A stretch of DNA of 64,000 nucleotides, from NCBI RefSeq assembly GCF_965233615.1, contig NZ_OZ247495.1; one strand, 5' to 3'. Source of the stretch: Pelagibius sp028280305 (GTDB taxonomy: Bacteria > Pseudomonadota > Alphaproteobacteria > Kiloniellales > Kiloniellaceae). Of the stretch, positions 24,991-33,685 are shown in pieces. The notes beneath the pieces are model-generated. The model was not told the DNA's origin and did no database searches. It worked only from the letters and a program-made list of their open reading frames with translations. Every line of letters begins with the position of its first letter. Position 1 is the stretch's first letter. Made by a program: the position numbers and the translations under genes.

Positions 24991-26028
24991 CTAACGGCTT
25001 GGCGTGTTCCGGGCCTTGGCGATCAGGCTCGCCAGAAAGGCGATGTCGGCCGTGGAGCGGGGCGGCAGGTTGTTGTCCCGCAGATAACGACGCATGGCAT
25101 CGCTCAAGTTCTGTTCGGCGGTGTCGTACCCCAAAGCCTCAAGAAATGCTGCGGTGGAAGCCGTAGGGTTTCTGCGTATCGGGCTGCCCGCCGTCGGTGG
25201 GGACGGCCGGCCCATCAGATTACCCTGCTGGGTCAGGGCGGCACGGCTGGCGAGCGCGCCGCTCCCGGCCGTGCGCACGTAGTAATCAGCCACAACGTGC
25301 AGAGCCCCGTCGGAAATCACGAAGGGCGGCAGCGCGAGTTCGTTGGGGGTCGCTTCGCAGAGATTGATCAGGCCCGTGTCGCCGGCCTTGCAGCCGAAGT
25401 GAAGCGAGATCGAGTGCGGCCAATCAAGGCGGTAGCCGGCGCGCAGAAAAACGGCACTCCCGCGTGCTTCCGCAGCCTTCAGGGTAGCGTTTTCCCACTG
25501 CATCCCCAACCAGCCGCTGCGCTCGCCGATCGGCTCACTCAGGATCAGCACGGCCCAGTTGTTGGTCAGGTTCGCCAGGTTGATGCCGCCGCCGGGGCTG
25601 TAGCCGGGGGCTGTGAAAAAGCGGGTCACCTTTGAATCGGCCAGGAACCTGTCCTGCTGATAGGCGGTGATGAAATGCAGCTCCTGCGGCCGCCACCAGC
25701 GTCCATCGCGCTTGGAATAGAGGCATTGGGCCTGGGTCAGCACCTGCCGGGGGCCGACCATGATGCCGTTGCAAAAGCCGGTCCCGGCAAGGTTCACCCG
25801 GCCCAGAGCACTCCAGGGATACTCATGAGCATCGGCTTGGAAGCGGCCCTCGAGGGCGCGTGCCTCTCCGGCAGGCTCTCCAGCAGCAGGCTCGAAAGTT
25901 TGCGGCTCCGGCTGTTGCTTGGCAGCGCAGGCCTGGAGCAGCAGCGCCAGGCCACAGGCCAGAATCAAGCTTCCGCCGCGCCTGCCCGGGGATCGTGTCT
26001 GATCGGGACGGATGTCACCTGTCGTCAT
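24991..26028 (-). CDS. Trypsin-fold lipoprotein with no catalytic triad (pseudoprotease)
   Basis: A 345-residue protein from ATG 26028 (GGAGAG upstream); the frame is open to 26682 but the extra part runs across the divergent gene. Signal with lipobox LLQAC (Cys34). The trypsin-like fold is recognisable (VGPRQVLTQAQCLY, YSPGGGINLANLTNNWAVLIL), yet the three catalytic positions are changed: Gln101 where LTAAHC has His, Asn157 where the strand normally has DWALL, and LCEATPNELALP where GDSGSP is expected. The last 45 residues (AMRRYLRDNNLPPRSTADIAFLASLIA) resemble a peptidoglycan-binding-like helical tail. It is therefore probably a non-enzymatic envelope protein. Alignment of the Ser region is the least certain of the three. 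Confidence 0.8.
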   Translation of the reverse strand: MTTGDIRPDQTRSPGRRGGSLILACGLALLLQACAAKQQPEPQTFEPAAGEPAGEARALEGRFQADAHEYPWSALGRVNLAGTGFCNGIMVGPRQVLTQAQCLYSKRDGRWWRPQELHFITAYQQDRFLADSKVTRFFTAPGYSPGGGINLANLTNNWAVLILSEPIGERSGWLGMQWENATLKAAEARGSAVFLRAGYRLDWPHSISLHFGCKAGDTGLINLCEATPNELALPPFVISDGALHVVADYYVRTAGSGALASRAALTQQGNLMGRPSPPTAGSPIRRNPTASTAAFLEALGYDTAEQNLSDAMRRYLRDNNLPPRSTADIAFLASLIAKARNTPSR

Positions 26029-26244
26029 GTATGTCTCTCCACTTCGGTGAGGCGCTTTGCTCGACGCTCTCATGCATCTAGGCTCTCCATCCACAGCCGT
26101 TTTATAGCCCATTTCGTTCGCTGGCGCGCGGGTCTTCTCATTGCTGGCTCGGCGGTGGCGGTGGCCCGTTTCGTCCCGCCGTGCCATACTTGATAACGGT
26201 CGAATGCCTGTGATATTCCCCGGTATTTTTTGGGAGGTTTCCAA

Positions 26245-26754
26245 ATGATTTTGCTGCTGCCGCGCCTTATGACGGCTGCCCTGATTCTCACAGTCTTTGC
26301 CGCGACGGCGCAGGCGCAAAGCGATACGCCGGCGCCTGCCGGGCCCAGCGGCGGACCCTTGGCCGGTGTTTCCGTTCTTCAGTTGGTCGTGGCGCCTCTC
26401 AGTGCCGATTCGGCGACCTGTGGCCTGGAGGCAGGGCTCGTCGAAGAGTCGTTTCAGCAGCCGCTCAAGCTGGAGAACATCGGCCTTCAGAAGTCGGCCC
26501 ACGTCCGGATCATCGTGAAGGCCACGTCGGTTGTCTATCAGGACAACGTCTGCATCTCGAACATCGAGGCCGTGGCGGTTCAAAACACCCGCTACTTCGA
26601 TCGAAAGACCGAAACCGAGCGCGCCGGCCAGGTTCTGCTGTGGAGCGAATCCGGCCTCTTCGTCACCGACCAGCGCGATCATGTCGTTCTGACCAATATC
26701 GGGTTCCGTGACCTGGCCCGCTCTTTCATCCGCAAATGGAAGATCGATCAGTAG
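26245..26754 (+). CDS. Secreted protein of unknown function
   Basis: A 169-residue protein behind GGGAGG, divergent from the trypsin-fold lipoprotein (216 bases apart). A signal peptide (ILLLPRLMTAALILTVFAATAQA-QS) precedes a short Pro/Gly-rich linker and a compact domain (VSVLQLVVAPLSADSATCGLEAGLVEESF, VCISNIEAVAVQNTRYFDRKTETERAGQVLLWSESG, FIRKWKIDQ). Two Cys residues in the mature part could form a disulphide. I do not recognise a family. Periplasmic location is likely. Confidence 0.8.
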   Translation: MILLLPRLMTAALILTVFAATAQAQSDTPAPAGPSGGPLAGVSVLQLVVAPLSADSATCGLEAGLVEESFQQPLKLENIGLQKSAHVRIIVKATSVVYQDNVCISNIEAVAVQNTRYFDRKTETERAGQVLLWSESGLFVTDQRDHVVLTNIGFRDLARSFIRKWKIDQ

Positions 26755-26788
26755 GCGGCAACACCAAAACGCAGAGTGTCGAGCGAAA

Positions 26789-26808
26789 TTACAACCTTAG
26801 GGTTGTAA
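26789..26808. promoter_or_regulatory. 20-base palindrome, candidate operator
   Basis: TTACAACC and GGTTGTAA are perfect inverted arms around TTAG. It lies 35 bases after the secreted-protein gene and 304 bases before the LOG-family gene, with a terminator between, so its target transcript is not obvious. The size and symmetry are like MerR-family operators, but no MerR gene is in the window. Confidence 0.45.
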
Positions 26809-26901
26809 CATCAGCTGCTTCGCGCTAGGGTTTCTTACAAAGTGGCAGAAGAGCTCTCCTGATCGGTGCTCTCTTCCCCAAAGCAAGCTTCCCTTTACCT
26901 G

Positions 26902-26931
26902 CCCCCGCCTTCCTCCCCGGCGGGGGTTTTT
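26902..26931 (+). terminator. Rho-independent terminator in the 26755-27111 intergenic region
   Basis: An 8-base perfect stem CCCCCGCC (26902-26909) / GGCGGGGG (26919-26926), 9-base loop, then TTTTT. It is 150 bases past the preceding stop codon, so it may end either that mRNA or a small RNA started near the palindrome at 26789. Apart from these two elements I see nothing coding in the 357-base gap. Confidence 0.8.
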
Positions 26932-27111
26932 CCTTTCCGGGATGCTCCCTGGTTGAGAGGGGCGGTTCGGGGACTCTGTGTAGGGTGGCGCGCGCCGGGG
27001 GGAGTCAGGAAGGGCGCTTTGCACAAGCCGGTTGTAATAGGCCTTGCGGCGCCGGATGACTGCGATAGCCTGACATCACGTTATTTGGGGACCAGGAAAG
27101 AGTAGCAGTCC

Positions 27112-27945
27112 ATGACCGACAAAACGGATCAAGCGCCGGAGGACCAGGCGCCGGGAAAGGCGTACCGCAATCTCGAGTTCTTGGAGAGCGCCTCGGCCCG
27201 CGCTTTGCGCATTCTCTCGGAGTACATAGAGCCCAACAGCCGCTTCTCCCATTACAAGATCGAAGACACCATTATTTTCTTCGGTTCGGCCCGAATCCTT
27301 TCACGCGAAGAGGCCGAAGCTGGTCTGAAGACCGCTAAGGCCGAGGGCGGCGATGTTGCCGCCGCCGAACGCAAGCTTGAGATGTCGCGCTATTATGAGG
27401 ATACCCGCGAACTGGCGCGCCGGCTGACCGAGTGGTCCAAGGGCCTGACGCAGGATGACCGCCGTTTCGTGGTCTGCAGTGGCGGCGGGCCGGGGATCAT
27501 GGAGGCGGCGAACCGTGGCGCTTCCGAGGCCAAAGGCCTGAACGTCGGCCTCAACATCTCGTTGCCGATGGAACAGAACGACAATCCCTACATCAGCCGG
27601 GAACTGAACTTCGAGTTCCACTACTTTTTCATGCGCAAGTTCTGGTTCGCCTACCTTGCCAAGGCGGTGGTCGTGATGCCCGGCGGCTTCGGCACCCTGG
27701 ACGAGCTGTTCGAACTCCTGACCCTGGTGCAGACCGACAAGATCCGAAAGCACATGCCGGTGGTGCTGTTCGGCAGCCAGTATTGGGCGGACGTGATCAA
27801 TCTCGAAGCCCTGGAACGCTACGGCACCATCAGCGCAGAGGATCTGGAGCTGTTCTTCCGCACCGACTCGGTCGATGAAGCCTATGATTTCATCACCGAT
27901 CAGCTTCAGTCCTATGCGCTCGATATTCCGGGGCCCAGGCTTTAG
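27112..27945 (+). CDS. LOG family protein (TIGR00730-type Rossmann fold)
   Basis: A 277-residue cytosolic protein. The diagnostic motif PGGFGTLDELFE is present, with GGGPGIMEAANRGA upstream and IFFGSAR near the N-terminus. The family includes cytokinin riboside 5'-monophosphate phosphoribohydrolases (LOG) and bacterial nucleotide 5'-monophosphate nucleosidases. This is the longer bacterial form, with an N-terminal helical extension of about 50 residues. The natural substrate is not known. It converges on the MFS gene with a 10-base gap. Confidence 0.9.
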   Translation: MTDKTDQAPEDQAPGKAYRNLEFLESASARALRILSEYIEPNSRFSHYKIEDTIIFFGSARILSREEAEAGLKTAKAEGGDVAAAERKLEMSRYYEDTRELARRLTEWSKGLTQDDRRFVVCSGGGPGIMEAANRGASEAKGLNVGLNISLPMEQNDNPYISRELNFEFHYFFMRKFWFAYLAKAVVVMPGGFGTLDELFELLTLVQTDKIRKHMPVVLFGSQYWADVINLEALERYGTISAEDLELFFRTDSVDEAYDFITDQLQSYALDIPGPRL

Positions 27946-27955
27946 GTCACGCCGT

Positions 27956-29212
27956 TCAGGAATACTGCCTTGCGGCGCCGGGCCGGAGGTCCAGTTCGCT
28001 GACGCCGAGGTGGAGGCCCGCCGCGAGAACGCCGAGCAGGATCGAGGCGTACCAGATCGCATCGTAGTCTCCAAAACTATCGAAGTAGGCGCCGCCGATC
28101 CAAACGCCGGCAAATCCCCCGAGCTGATGGCTTAGGAAGACGAGACCGAAGAGGGTGCCCATGGCACGCGGCCCAAACATCGTCAGCACGAGAGCGCTGG
28201 TGAGCGGCACGGTCGAGAGCCAGAGAATGCCCATCGCCATGGCGAAGATCATCACCGAGAGCGGGGTCGGGGGCTGGGAGATGAAGAGAACCAGGACGAT
28301 AGAACGCAGGCCGTAGATTGCCGCAAGCACATAGGGCTTGGGAAAGATGGTGCCCAGGCGTGAAGCCAGGAGGGTGCCGGCGATGTTGGCCAGCCCCACG
28401 ACCGCCAGCGCCTGCAGACCGAAGGCCCGCAGTTCTTCCGGCGACATGGCCGTGCCGACGCAAAAGTACTCGACGTAGTTCGGCAGGTGCGCGGTGATGA
28501 AGGCAAGATGAAAGCCGCAGACAAAGAAGCCGAGGCTCAGCAGCAGGTAGCTGGGTTGGCGCAGCGCATGACGCAGAGTCCGGGTGAGCGGGACCGTCGG
28601 GGTCTCTGCCGACAGCTGTGCGGCGGTCTGCAAGCGCGGGATGCAGATTGCCATGAAAGCCAGCATGCAGGCGACAATGGTCATCACGATGCGCCAGTCG
28701 AACAACTCGATAAGCTGGGAAACCGCGAGCGGGAGTATGACCTGTCCAACCGAACCCAGGGCGGATGTGAGCCCGAGGTAGGCGCTGCGCTTTTCCGGCG
28801 GTGCGGCGCGGCCGACAACGGTCAGCACGATGCCGAAGGCGGTGCCTGATATCCCCATGCCGACGAGCAGGCCGGCACCGATATGCTGGGCGAGAGGCGT
28901 GCTTCCCGTGACGCAGATGGCCAGGCCGAGGGCGTAACAGCCCAATCCCAACCAGAGCGCCAAGCGGTCTCCCCACCTGTCGGCAATGGCTCCGAAGGCC
29001 GGTTGCGCCAGGCCCCAGACCAGGTTCTGGATGGCGATGGCCAGTGAAAACACTTCAATGCGGCCGCCGAAGAGATCCCTGGAGACAGGCTCGACAATTC
29101 CGCCGAAGACCAAGCGGATTCCGAAGGACAGCGCCAGAACGATACCGCCGGCAATCACGATCGTCATCGCATCGCGGGTTTCTTGACCTCTTGCTGTGGT
29201 GCTGATCGTCAT
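27956..29212 (-). CDS. MFS transporter
   Basis: A 418-residue major-facilitator protein with 12 hydrophobic segments in two bundles. The loop 2-3 motif reads GAIADRWGDRLALWLGL, close to the MFS signature GxLaDrxGrr. The sequence resembles the oxalate/formate-antiporter-like or monocarboxylate-type MFS members, but substrate is not assigned. It is divergent from a LysR gene (124 bases apart), which is likely its regulator. Confidence 0.88.
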   Translation of the reverse strand: MTISTTARGQETRDAMTIVIAGGIVLALSFGIRLVFGGIVEPVSRDLFGGRIEVFSLAIAIQNLVWGLAQPAFGAIADRWGDRLALWLGLGCYALGLAICVTGSTPLAQHIGAGLLVGMGISGTAFGIVLTVVGRAAPPEKRSAYLGLTSALGSVGQVILPLAVSQLIELFDWRIVMTIVACMLAFMAICIPRLQTAAQLSAETPTVPLTRTLRHALRQPSYLLLSLGFFVCGFHLAFITAHLPNYVEYFCVGTAMSPEELRAFGLQALAVVGLANIAGTLLASRLGTIFPKPYVLAAIYGLRSIVLVLFISQPPTPLSVMIFAMAMGILWLSTVPLTSALVLTMFGPRAMGTLFGLVFLSHQLGGFAGVWIGGAYFDSFGDYDAIWYASILLGVLAAGLHLGVSELDLRPGAARQYS

Positions 29213-29336
29213 CGGCCTTCCGCCTTGCCATTGCGTGATAGTGGGCGGTGTCGCGCCCGCATTGACCAGGAGGTTAGCGGCTGCCTATACTTTTGAATAA
29301 CGAAAATATATAAACTGCTACTTCAGGAAAATTGAA
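29213..29336. promoter_or_regulatory. Divergent promoter region between the MFS and LysR genes
   Basis: The 124-base gap has an AT-rich core at 29287-29316 with TTTTG/GAAAA dyad (29291-29306) and TATATAAA. This is where a LysR-type protein would be expected to bind, but no well-formed T-N11-A palindrome stands out, so the site is only a candidate. Confidence 0.35.
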
Positions 29337-30209
29337 GTGATAGCAAGCTTCGACATCGATGCACTGCGGGCCATTGTGATGGCGACGGATCTGCATAGTT
29401 TCGCCAGTGCCGCCGTCCAGCTCGGGCGCTCGCAGTCGGCCATCAGCATGCAGCTCAAGAAGCTTGAGCAACAGGTCGGCACGCAGCTTTTTGTGCGCAA
29501 GGGACGGGGCTTAGTGCCGACGGAAGCGGGGGAGGCGCTGGTTGCCTACGCCCGCCGCATCGTAGCCCTCAATGACGAGGCGGCGACAACGCTCGGGGTT
29601 GCGGTGAGCAAGGCGACGGTGCGCCTGGGCCTGCCCCAGGACTTCTTCGAGGATGTGATGCCGGCGACTTTGACGGCGTTCTCGCGGACTCACCGCGATG
29701 CCCATGTCGAGGTGCAGGCAGGCCCCAACCACTTGCTTGCCGACGAGGTTGCTGCGGGGCGTCTCGACGTGGCGATCACGCTCTGCAAACCTCGGGCGGG
29801 TGCACAAGGAGAGCTGCTTTGCAGGCTCCCGATGCGGTGGATTGCGCATCGGTCTCACGCGAAGCTGGTCGAAGAGGCCCCACTTCCTCTGGTTCTTTTC
29901 AGTCATCCCTGCCACTTCCGCGAGGCGGCCCTGACGTCGCTCGACAGGCAAAGGCGGCGCTGGCGTGTGGCGGTTACGACACCCAGTCTGCCCGGCATCT
30001 GGGCGTCCTTGCGAACCAAGCTGGGAATCGCTGTCCGGACGGTGCATGGCTTGCCCAAGGATATGGTCTGCATACATCGGGATGCGGGTCTGCCGGATCT
30101 GCCGCAGATCGAACTGAGGATGCTGCAGGGATCGCAGACGTCGGCGGTCGCGCGCGATCTCGTCGCGATCTTGAAGCGGGAAACGATTGCACTGGTTGGC
30201 GGCGGTTGA
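29337..30209 (+). CDS. LysR-family transcriptional regulator
   Basis: A 290-residue regulator with a GTG start at 29337. The winged helix covers about residues 6-65 (FDIDALRAIVMATDLHSFASAAVQLGRSQSAISMQLKKLEQQVGTQLFVRKGRGLVPTEAG), and the effector domain of the periplasmic-binding type follows. It is divergent from the MFS transporter, which it probably controls, with the transported compound a likely co-inducer. Confidence 0.92.
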   Translation: MIASFDIDALRAIVMATDLHSFASAAVQLGRSQSAISMQLKKLEQQVGTQLFVRKGRGLVPTEAGEALVAYARRIVALNDEAATTLGVAVSKATVRLGLPQDFFEDVMPATLTAFSRTHRDAHVEVQAGPNHLLADEVAAGRLDVAITLCKPRAGAQGELLCRLPMRWIAHRSHAKLVEEAPLPLVLFSHPCHFREAALTSLDRQRRRWRVAVTTPSLPGIWASLRTKLGIAVRTVHGLPKDMVCIHRDAGLPDLPQIELRMLQGSQTSAVARDLVAILKRETIALVGGG

Positions 30210-30339
30210 CCTGGGGTTTGTTTTAAACCAGGGATCAACAGTGCCTGAAGGGACGGGCGGGCGGCAAGATCATGGACGAAACAGGAAGGGAATTGCACTA
30301 TTGAGGCGGTGCGATCAAAACGGGAGAGAGGAGGCAGCG

Positions 30340-30735
30340 ATGGTCCTGAAGAAAGGTTTCAAATCCCTGCTTGCAGAAGCCAACGCAGTCATTGATGCAG
30401 CCTCGGTCCAGGATGCCCAGGATATGCTGGGCGATGCCGACGTTTCCTTCATCGACCTGCGTGAGCGCGAGGAGTTGGCCCAGGGGACGATCCCCGGTGC
30501 GGCCCATGTACCGCGCGGCCTGCTGGAGTTTGTCGCCGATCCTGAAAGCCCGATGCACAATCCGGCCTTTGATCCTGACAGGCAGCTTGTGGTTTTCTGT
30601 GCCTCCGGTGGCCGCTCGGCCCTGGCGGCCAAGACTCTGAAGGATATGGGCTTCCCGCGCGTGGTGAATCTGATCGGCGGCTTTCAGGCCTGGGCTGAAG
30701 CCGAGGCGCCGGTTGAGCCGCCCCAGGGCGGATGA
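30340..30735 (+). CDS. Rhodanese-domain protein
   Basis: A 131-residue single rhodanese domain, cytosolic. The start is ATG 30340 behind GAGAGGAGG; the frame is open earlier but overlaps the LysR end. The active-site loop is VVFCASGGRSALAA with Cys87, and FIDLREREELAQGTIPGAAHVPRG is the typical first half. Such domains carry a persulphide and transfer sulphur. It overlaps the DinB gene by ATGA. Confidence 0.9.
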   Translation: MVLKKGFKSLLAEANAVIDAASVQDAQDMLGDADVSFIDLREREELAQGTIPGAAHVPRGLLEFVADPESPMHNPAFDPDRQLVVFCASGGRSALAAKTLKDMGFPRVVNLIGGFQAWAEAEAPVEPPQGG

Positions 30736-31310
30736 AGGCGCAAGACTACCTCTTGGCACAGGCCCGCAACAACGCCTGGTCCAACCACCGTCTCCTGGCC
30801 GCCTGTTCCGGCTTGCGGCAGGAGACCTTCACGGCTTCGCTCGGCGGTTTTTTCGGCAGTCTGCGGGCGACCCTGAACCACATCCTCGTCGTCGACTGGT
30901 ACTATGTGGATGCGCTGGAAGGAGGCAGCCTGGGAGCAGCGGCATGGCGCGACGAAGAACCTTGCGCCACCGTCGCCGACCTGCAGCGCGAACAAGCTGC
31001 CGTCGACCGACGCTTGATTGCCTTCTGCGCGTCTCTCGATGACTCTGCCATGGTGGCAGCCGTCCGTCTGATCCGCGCCGCCGGCGACAGGATCGAGCGG
31101 GCCGACCGTGTGCTGCTGCATCTCTTCCAGCACCAGATCCATCATCGCGGCCAAGCGCACGGCCTGCTCTCGGCAGCTTCCGTCGCGCCACCGCAACTCG
31201 ACGAGTACTTCCTGAACCAGGACAGCGATCTGCGACAGAGTGAGTTGAAGACACTCGGCTGGACCGAAGCAGAACTCTGGGCCGACTGGGGGCCGCCGGA
31301 GTCCGTCTAA
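30732..31310 (+). CDS. DinB-family protein
   Basis: A 192-residue four-helix-bundle protein. The metal-binding His residues typical of DinB/YfiT proteins are visible in LRATLNHILVVDWYY (about residue 57) and LLHLFQHQIHHRGQAHGLL (about residues 128-146). These proteins are often thiol-dependent transferases; the substrate is unknown. It is coupled to the rhodanese gene and its TAA overlaps the stop of the photolyase gene on the other strand. Confidence 0.88.
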   Translation: MKAQDYLLAQARNNAWSNHRLLAACSGLRQETFTASLGGFFGSLRATLNHILVVDWYYVDALEGGSLGAAAWRDEEPCATVADLQREQAAVDRRLIAFCASLDDSAMVAAVRLIRAAGDRIERADRVLLHLFQHQIHHRGQAHGLLSAASVAPPQLDEYFLNQDSDLRQSELKTLGWTEAELWADWGPPESV

Positions 31311-32767
31311 GCCGTCTTTTTGATCGTCTCGTAGCCGGCCAAAGCGCGCTCCCGCGCGGCTTTGTGATCGACCATCGGCTTTGGATAGGTTTCGCCAAGC
31401 GTGATGCCGGCGCTTTCCAGAACGTCAGGCGGTGCTTCCCAGGGTTTGTTCAGATAGGCGTCAGGCAGGTCTGCGATTTCCGGGACCCAGCGCCTGATGT
31501 AATCGCCTTTTGGATCGAATTTCTCGCCCTGGGTGATCGGATTGAAAATGCGGAAGTAGGGGGAGGCATCGGCGCCGGAGCCGGCGACCCACTGCCAGCC
31601 GGCGGCGTTGTTCGCCAGGTCGGCGTCGACCAGGGTGTCCCAGAACCATGCCTCGCCACGCTGCCAGGGAATCAGCAGATGCTTGATCAGGAAAGAAGCG
31701 GTGATCATGCGGACCCGATTGTGCATCCAACCCGTATGCCAGAGTTCACGCATACCGGCGTCGACGATGGGGTAACCGGTCCTGCCGCGGCACCAGGCGG
31801 TGTAAGCCTTTTCGTCGTCACGCCAGGGAAAGCTGTCGTACTCAGGCTTCCAGGAGGTCTCCGGAAATTCCGGCCAGTGATAGAGCAGGACGTGGGAGAA
31901 GTCGCGCCAGGCAAGCTGACGCAGATAAGACAGGCCCGCGGACTCGCTGAGCCCGTCGCGGGCGATCGCGTGCTTCACGGTATGCCAGACCTGCCGCGGT
32001 GAAATCTCTCCCCAATGCAAGTGGGGGGAGAGGCGGGAAGTGCCCCTTATCGATGGGTTGTCCCGCTTGTTCTTGTAGTTTGCGGCGGCCTCGTCCAGGA
32101 AGCTGCCGAGGCCGGAGGCGGCGCCGGCTTCGCCGGGCTGCCAGGTTTCCCGAAGGCCCCCGGCCCAGTCCGGCTTTGTCGGCAGCAGTGCCCAGGCGTC
32201 CAGCTCGTCACTCGCCTGCCCGGCGAAGCCGTCGACCTTCTTTGGCGCGGGAAGTGGAGCGGTCGGTTCGGGCGCGGCAAGCAGCGCTTTCCAGAACGGT
32301 GTGAAAACTTTGTAGGGCCCACCTTGGCCGGTTTTGATCTCCCAGGGTTCGGACAGCAGGCTGCCGTTGAAACTCTCCACCGTGAGGCCGCGTTCCTTCA
32401 GCTCGGCCTTCAGCTTTTTGTCTCGCGCGATGGCGAGAGGCTCGTAGCAGCGGTTCCAATAGACGGCTGTTGCGCCGGTTTCGCCTGCCAGGTCAGGCAG
32501 GATCGCCGCTGCCTCGCCACGGCGCAGGCAAAGAGCGGCGCCGCGCTTCTTCAGATCGCGGCCAAGCGCCTGTAGTGAGTGGTGCAGCCACCAGCGTCCG
32601 GCGCCACCGGGTTGCCAACTGCCGGCGGTATCGTCATCCAGGATGTAAAGTGGGACTACCTTGCCGCCGGCCTCACAGGCGGCGGCGAGCGCCGGGTTGT
32701 CGGCCAGACGCAGGTCCTGGCGGAACCAGACGATCCGAATGTCGTGCAACTTGCTGGTCTTCATCAT
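31307..32767 (-). CDS. phrB: Deoxyribodipyrimidine photolyase (CPD photolyase)
   Basis: A 486-residue light-driven repair enzyme that splits cyclobutane pyrimidine dimers. The N-terminal antenna-binding Rossmann domain starts IVWFRQDLRLADNPAL. The FAD domain has SRLSPHLHWGEISPRQVW, GYPIVDAGMRELWHTGWMHNRVRMI and WFWDTLVDADLANNAAGWQWVAGSGADASPYFRIFNP, the last matching class I CPD photolyases. Length is normal. Two ATG codons are adjacent at the start. Confidence 0.95.
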   Translation of the reverse strand: MMKTSKLHDIRIVWFRQDLRLADNPALAAACEAGGKVVPLYILDDDTAGSWQPGGAGRWWLHHSLQALGRDLKKRGAALCLRRGEAAAILPDLAGETGATAVYWNRCYEPLAIARDKKLKAELKERGLTVESFNGSLLSEPWEIKTGQGGPYKVFTPFWKALLAAPEPTAPLPAPKKVDGFAGQASDELDAWALLPTKPDWAGGLRETWQPGEAGAASGLGSFLDEAAANYKNKRDNPSIRGTSRLSPHLHWGEISPRQVWHTVKHAIARDGLSESAGLSYLRQLAWRDFSHVLLYHWPEFPETSWKPEYDSFPWRDDEKAYTAWCRGRTGYPIVDAGMRELWHTGWMHNRVRMITASFLIKHLLIPWQRGEAWFWDTLVDADLANNAAGWQWVAGSGADASPYFRIFNPITQGEKFDPKGDYIRRWVPEIADLPDAYLNKPWEAPPDVLESAGITLGETYPKPMVDHKAARERALAGYETIKKTA

Positions 32768-33064
32768 TGCTCAGTCATGCTGGAAAGGCTGCCCGGAAAC
32801 AAGAGGGGCTGTGTCTTTTCTGGGGCGGATGATGACGCGTTTTCGCTCAGCACCGAAAATGCTTGTACGCCGACAAAGCCTTAGCCGATCACTTTCCGAA
32901 GCTTAATTTTTCTTCATGCGATCAGCGGCTTGACGCGGGTGATCGGGGCCCTATTTCGCCATTCAAGCGAAGGGTAAAGGAAACCGGCATCAGCGGTTCG
33001 GCTGACTTGAACAGCCGCTGCCCTCGTCTCAGCAAGACAACGCACTCATGGAGGAGGCATTCTC

Positions 33065-33553
33065 ATGAAAACCCTTTCGCGCGCTTTTTTCGCGGCTGTT
33101 GTTGCCGCGCCCCTGGCCCTTTCCGCGGTTGCCGCCAAGGCGGCGGACATCGTTGACACCGCCGTATCCGCCGGTCAGTTCAACACCCTTGTGGCTGCCG
33201 TCGAGGCCGCTGGTCTTGTCGAGACCCTGAAGGGCGATGGGCCTTTCACGGTCTTCGCGCCGACCGATGAGGCCTTCGCCAAGCTGCCGGCAGGCACGGT
33301 CGAGAACCTGTTGAAGCCGGAAAACAAGGACCAGCTTGTGGCCATCCTCACTTATCACGTCGTTTCCGGTAAGGTGATGTCCGGCGACATCGCCGGCAAG
33401 ATGACCGAGGCCATGACCGTGCAGGGCAGTGAGTTGACCATCGATGCCATGAAGGACGGCGTTACGGTTGAAGAGGCCCAGGTAATCCAGGCTGACATCG
33501 AAACCTCCAATGGTGTCATCCACGTCATCGATACCGTGGTTCTGCCCCAGTAA
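33065..33553 (+). CDS. Secreted fasciclin-domain protein
   Basis: A 162-residue protein with a Sec signal (MKTLSRAFFAAVVAAPLALSAVAAKA-AD) and one FAS1 domain. Its core AGTVENLLKPENKDQLVAILTYHV is nearly the same as the lipoprotein at 24420, so the two are recent paralogues, but this one lacks a lipobox Cys and should be soluble in the periplasm or secreted. GGAGGAGGC precedes the ATG. Confidence 0.92.
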   Translation: MKTLSRAFFAAVVAAPLALSAVAAKAADIVDTAVSAGQFNTLVAAVEAAGLVETLKGDGPFTVFAPTDEAFAKLPAGTVENLLKPENKDQLVAILTYHVVSGKVMSGDIAGKMTEAMTVQGSELTIDAMKDGVTVEEAQVIQADIETSNGVIHVIDTVVLPQ

Positions 33554-33646
33554 AGACGGGGCAAAGACCGGGTAAGGACTGAGCGAAGAGCTTCAAGTCC
33601 CCAAGCCAATCCGCAGCTGTCCGTTCCCCCGTTGGCTGCGGGTCCC

Positions 33647-33685
33647 AAGCGGCCGCTTCCATGCAGGAGGCGGCCGCTTTATTCG
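33647..33685 (+). terminator. Terminator hairpin after the second fasciclin gene
   Basis: A 14-base stem AAGCGGCCGCTTCC (33647-33660) / GGAGGCGGCCGCTT (33666-33679) with one G-U pair and loop ATGCA, followed by TTATT. The 3' arm reaches the stop codon of the opposing pdeM gene. Confidence 0.75.

Noticed and set aside
26029..26682. A 218-codon extension of the trypsin-fold lipoprotein.
   Set aside because: It covers the divergent gene at 26245 and would place the signal peptide in the middle of the protein.
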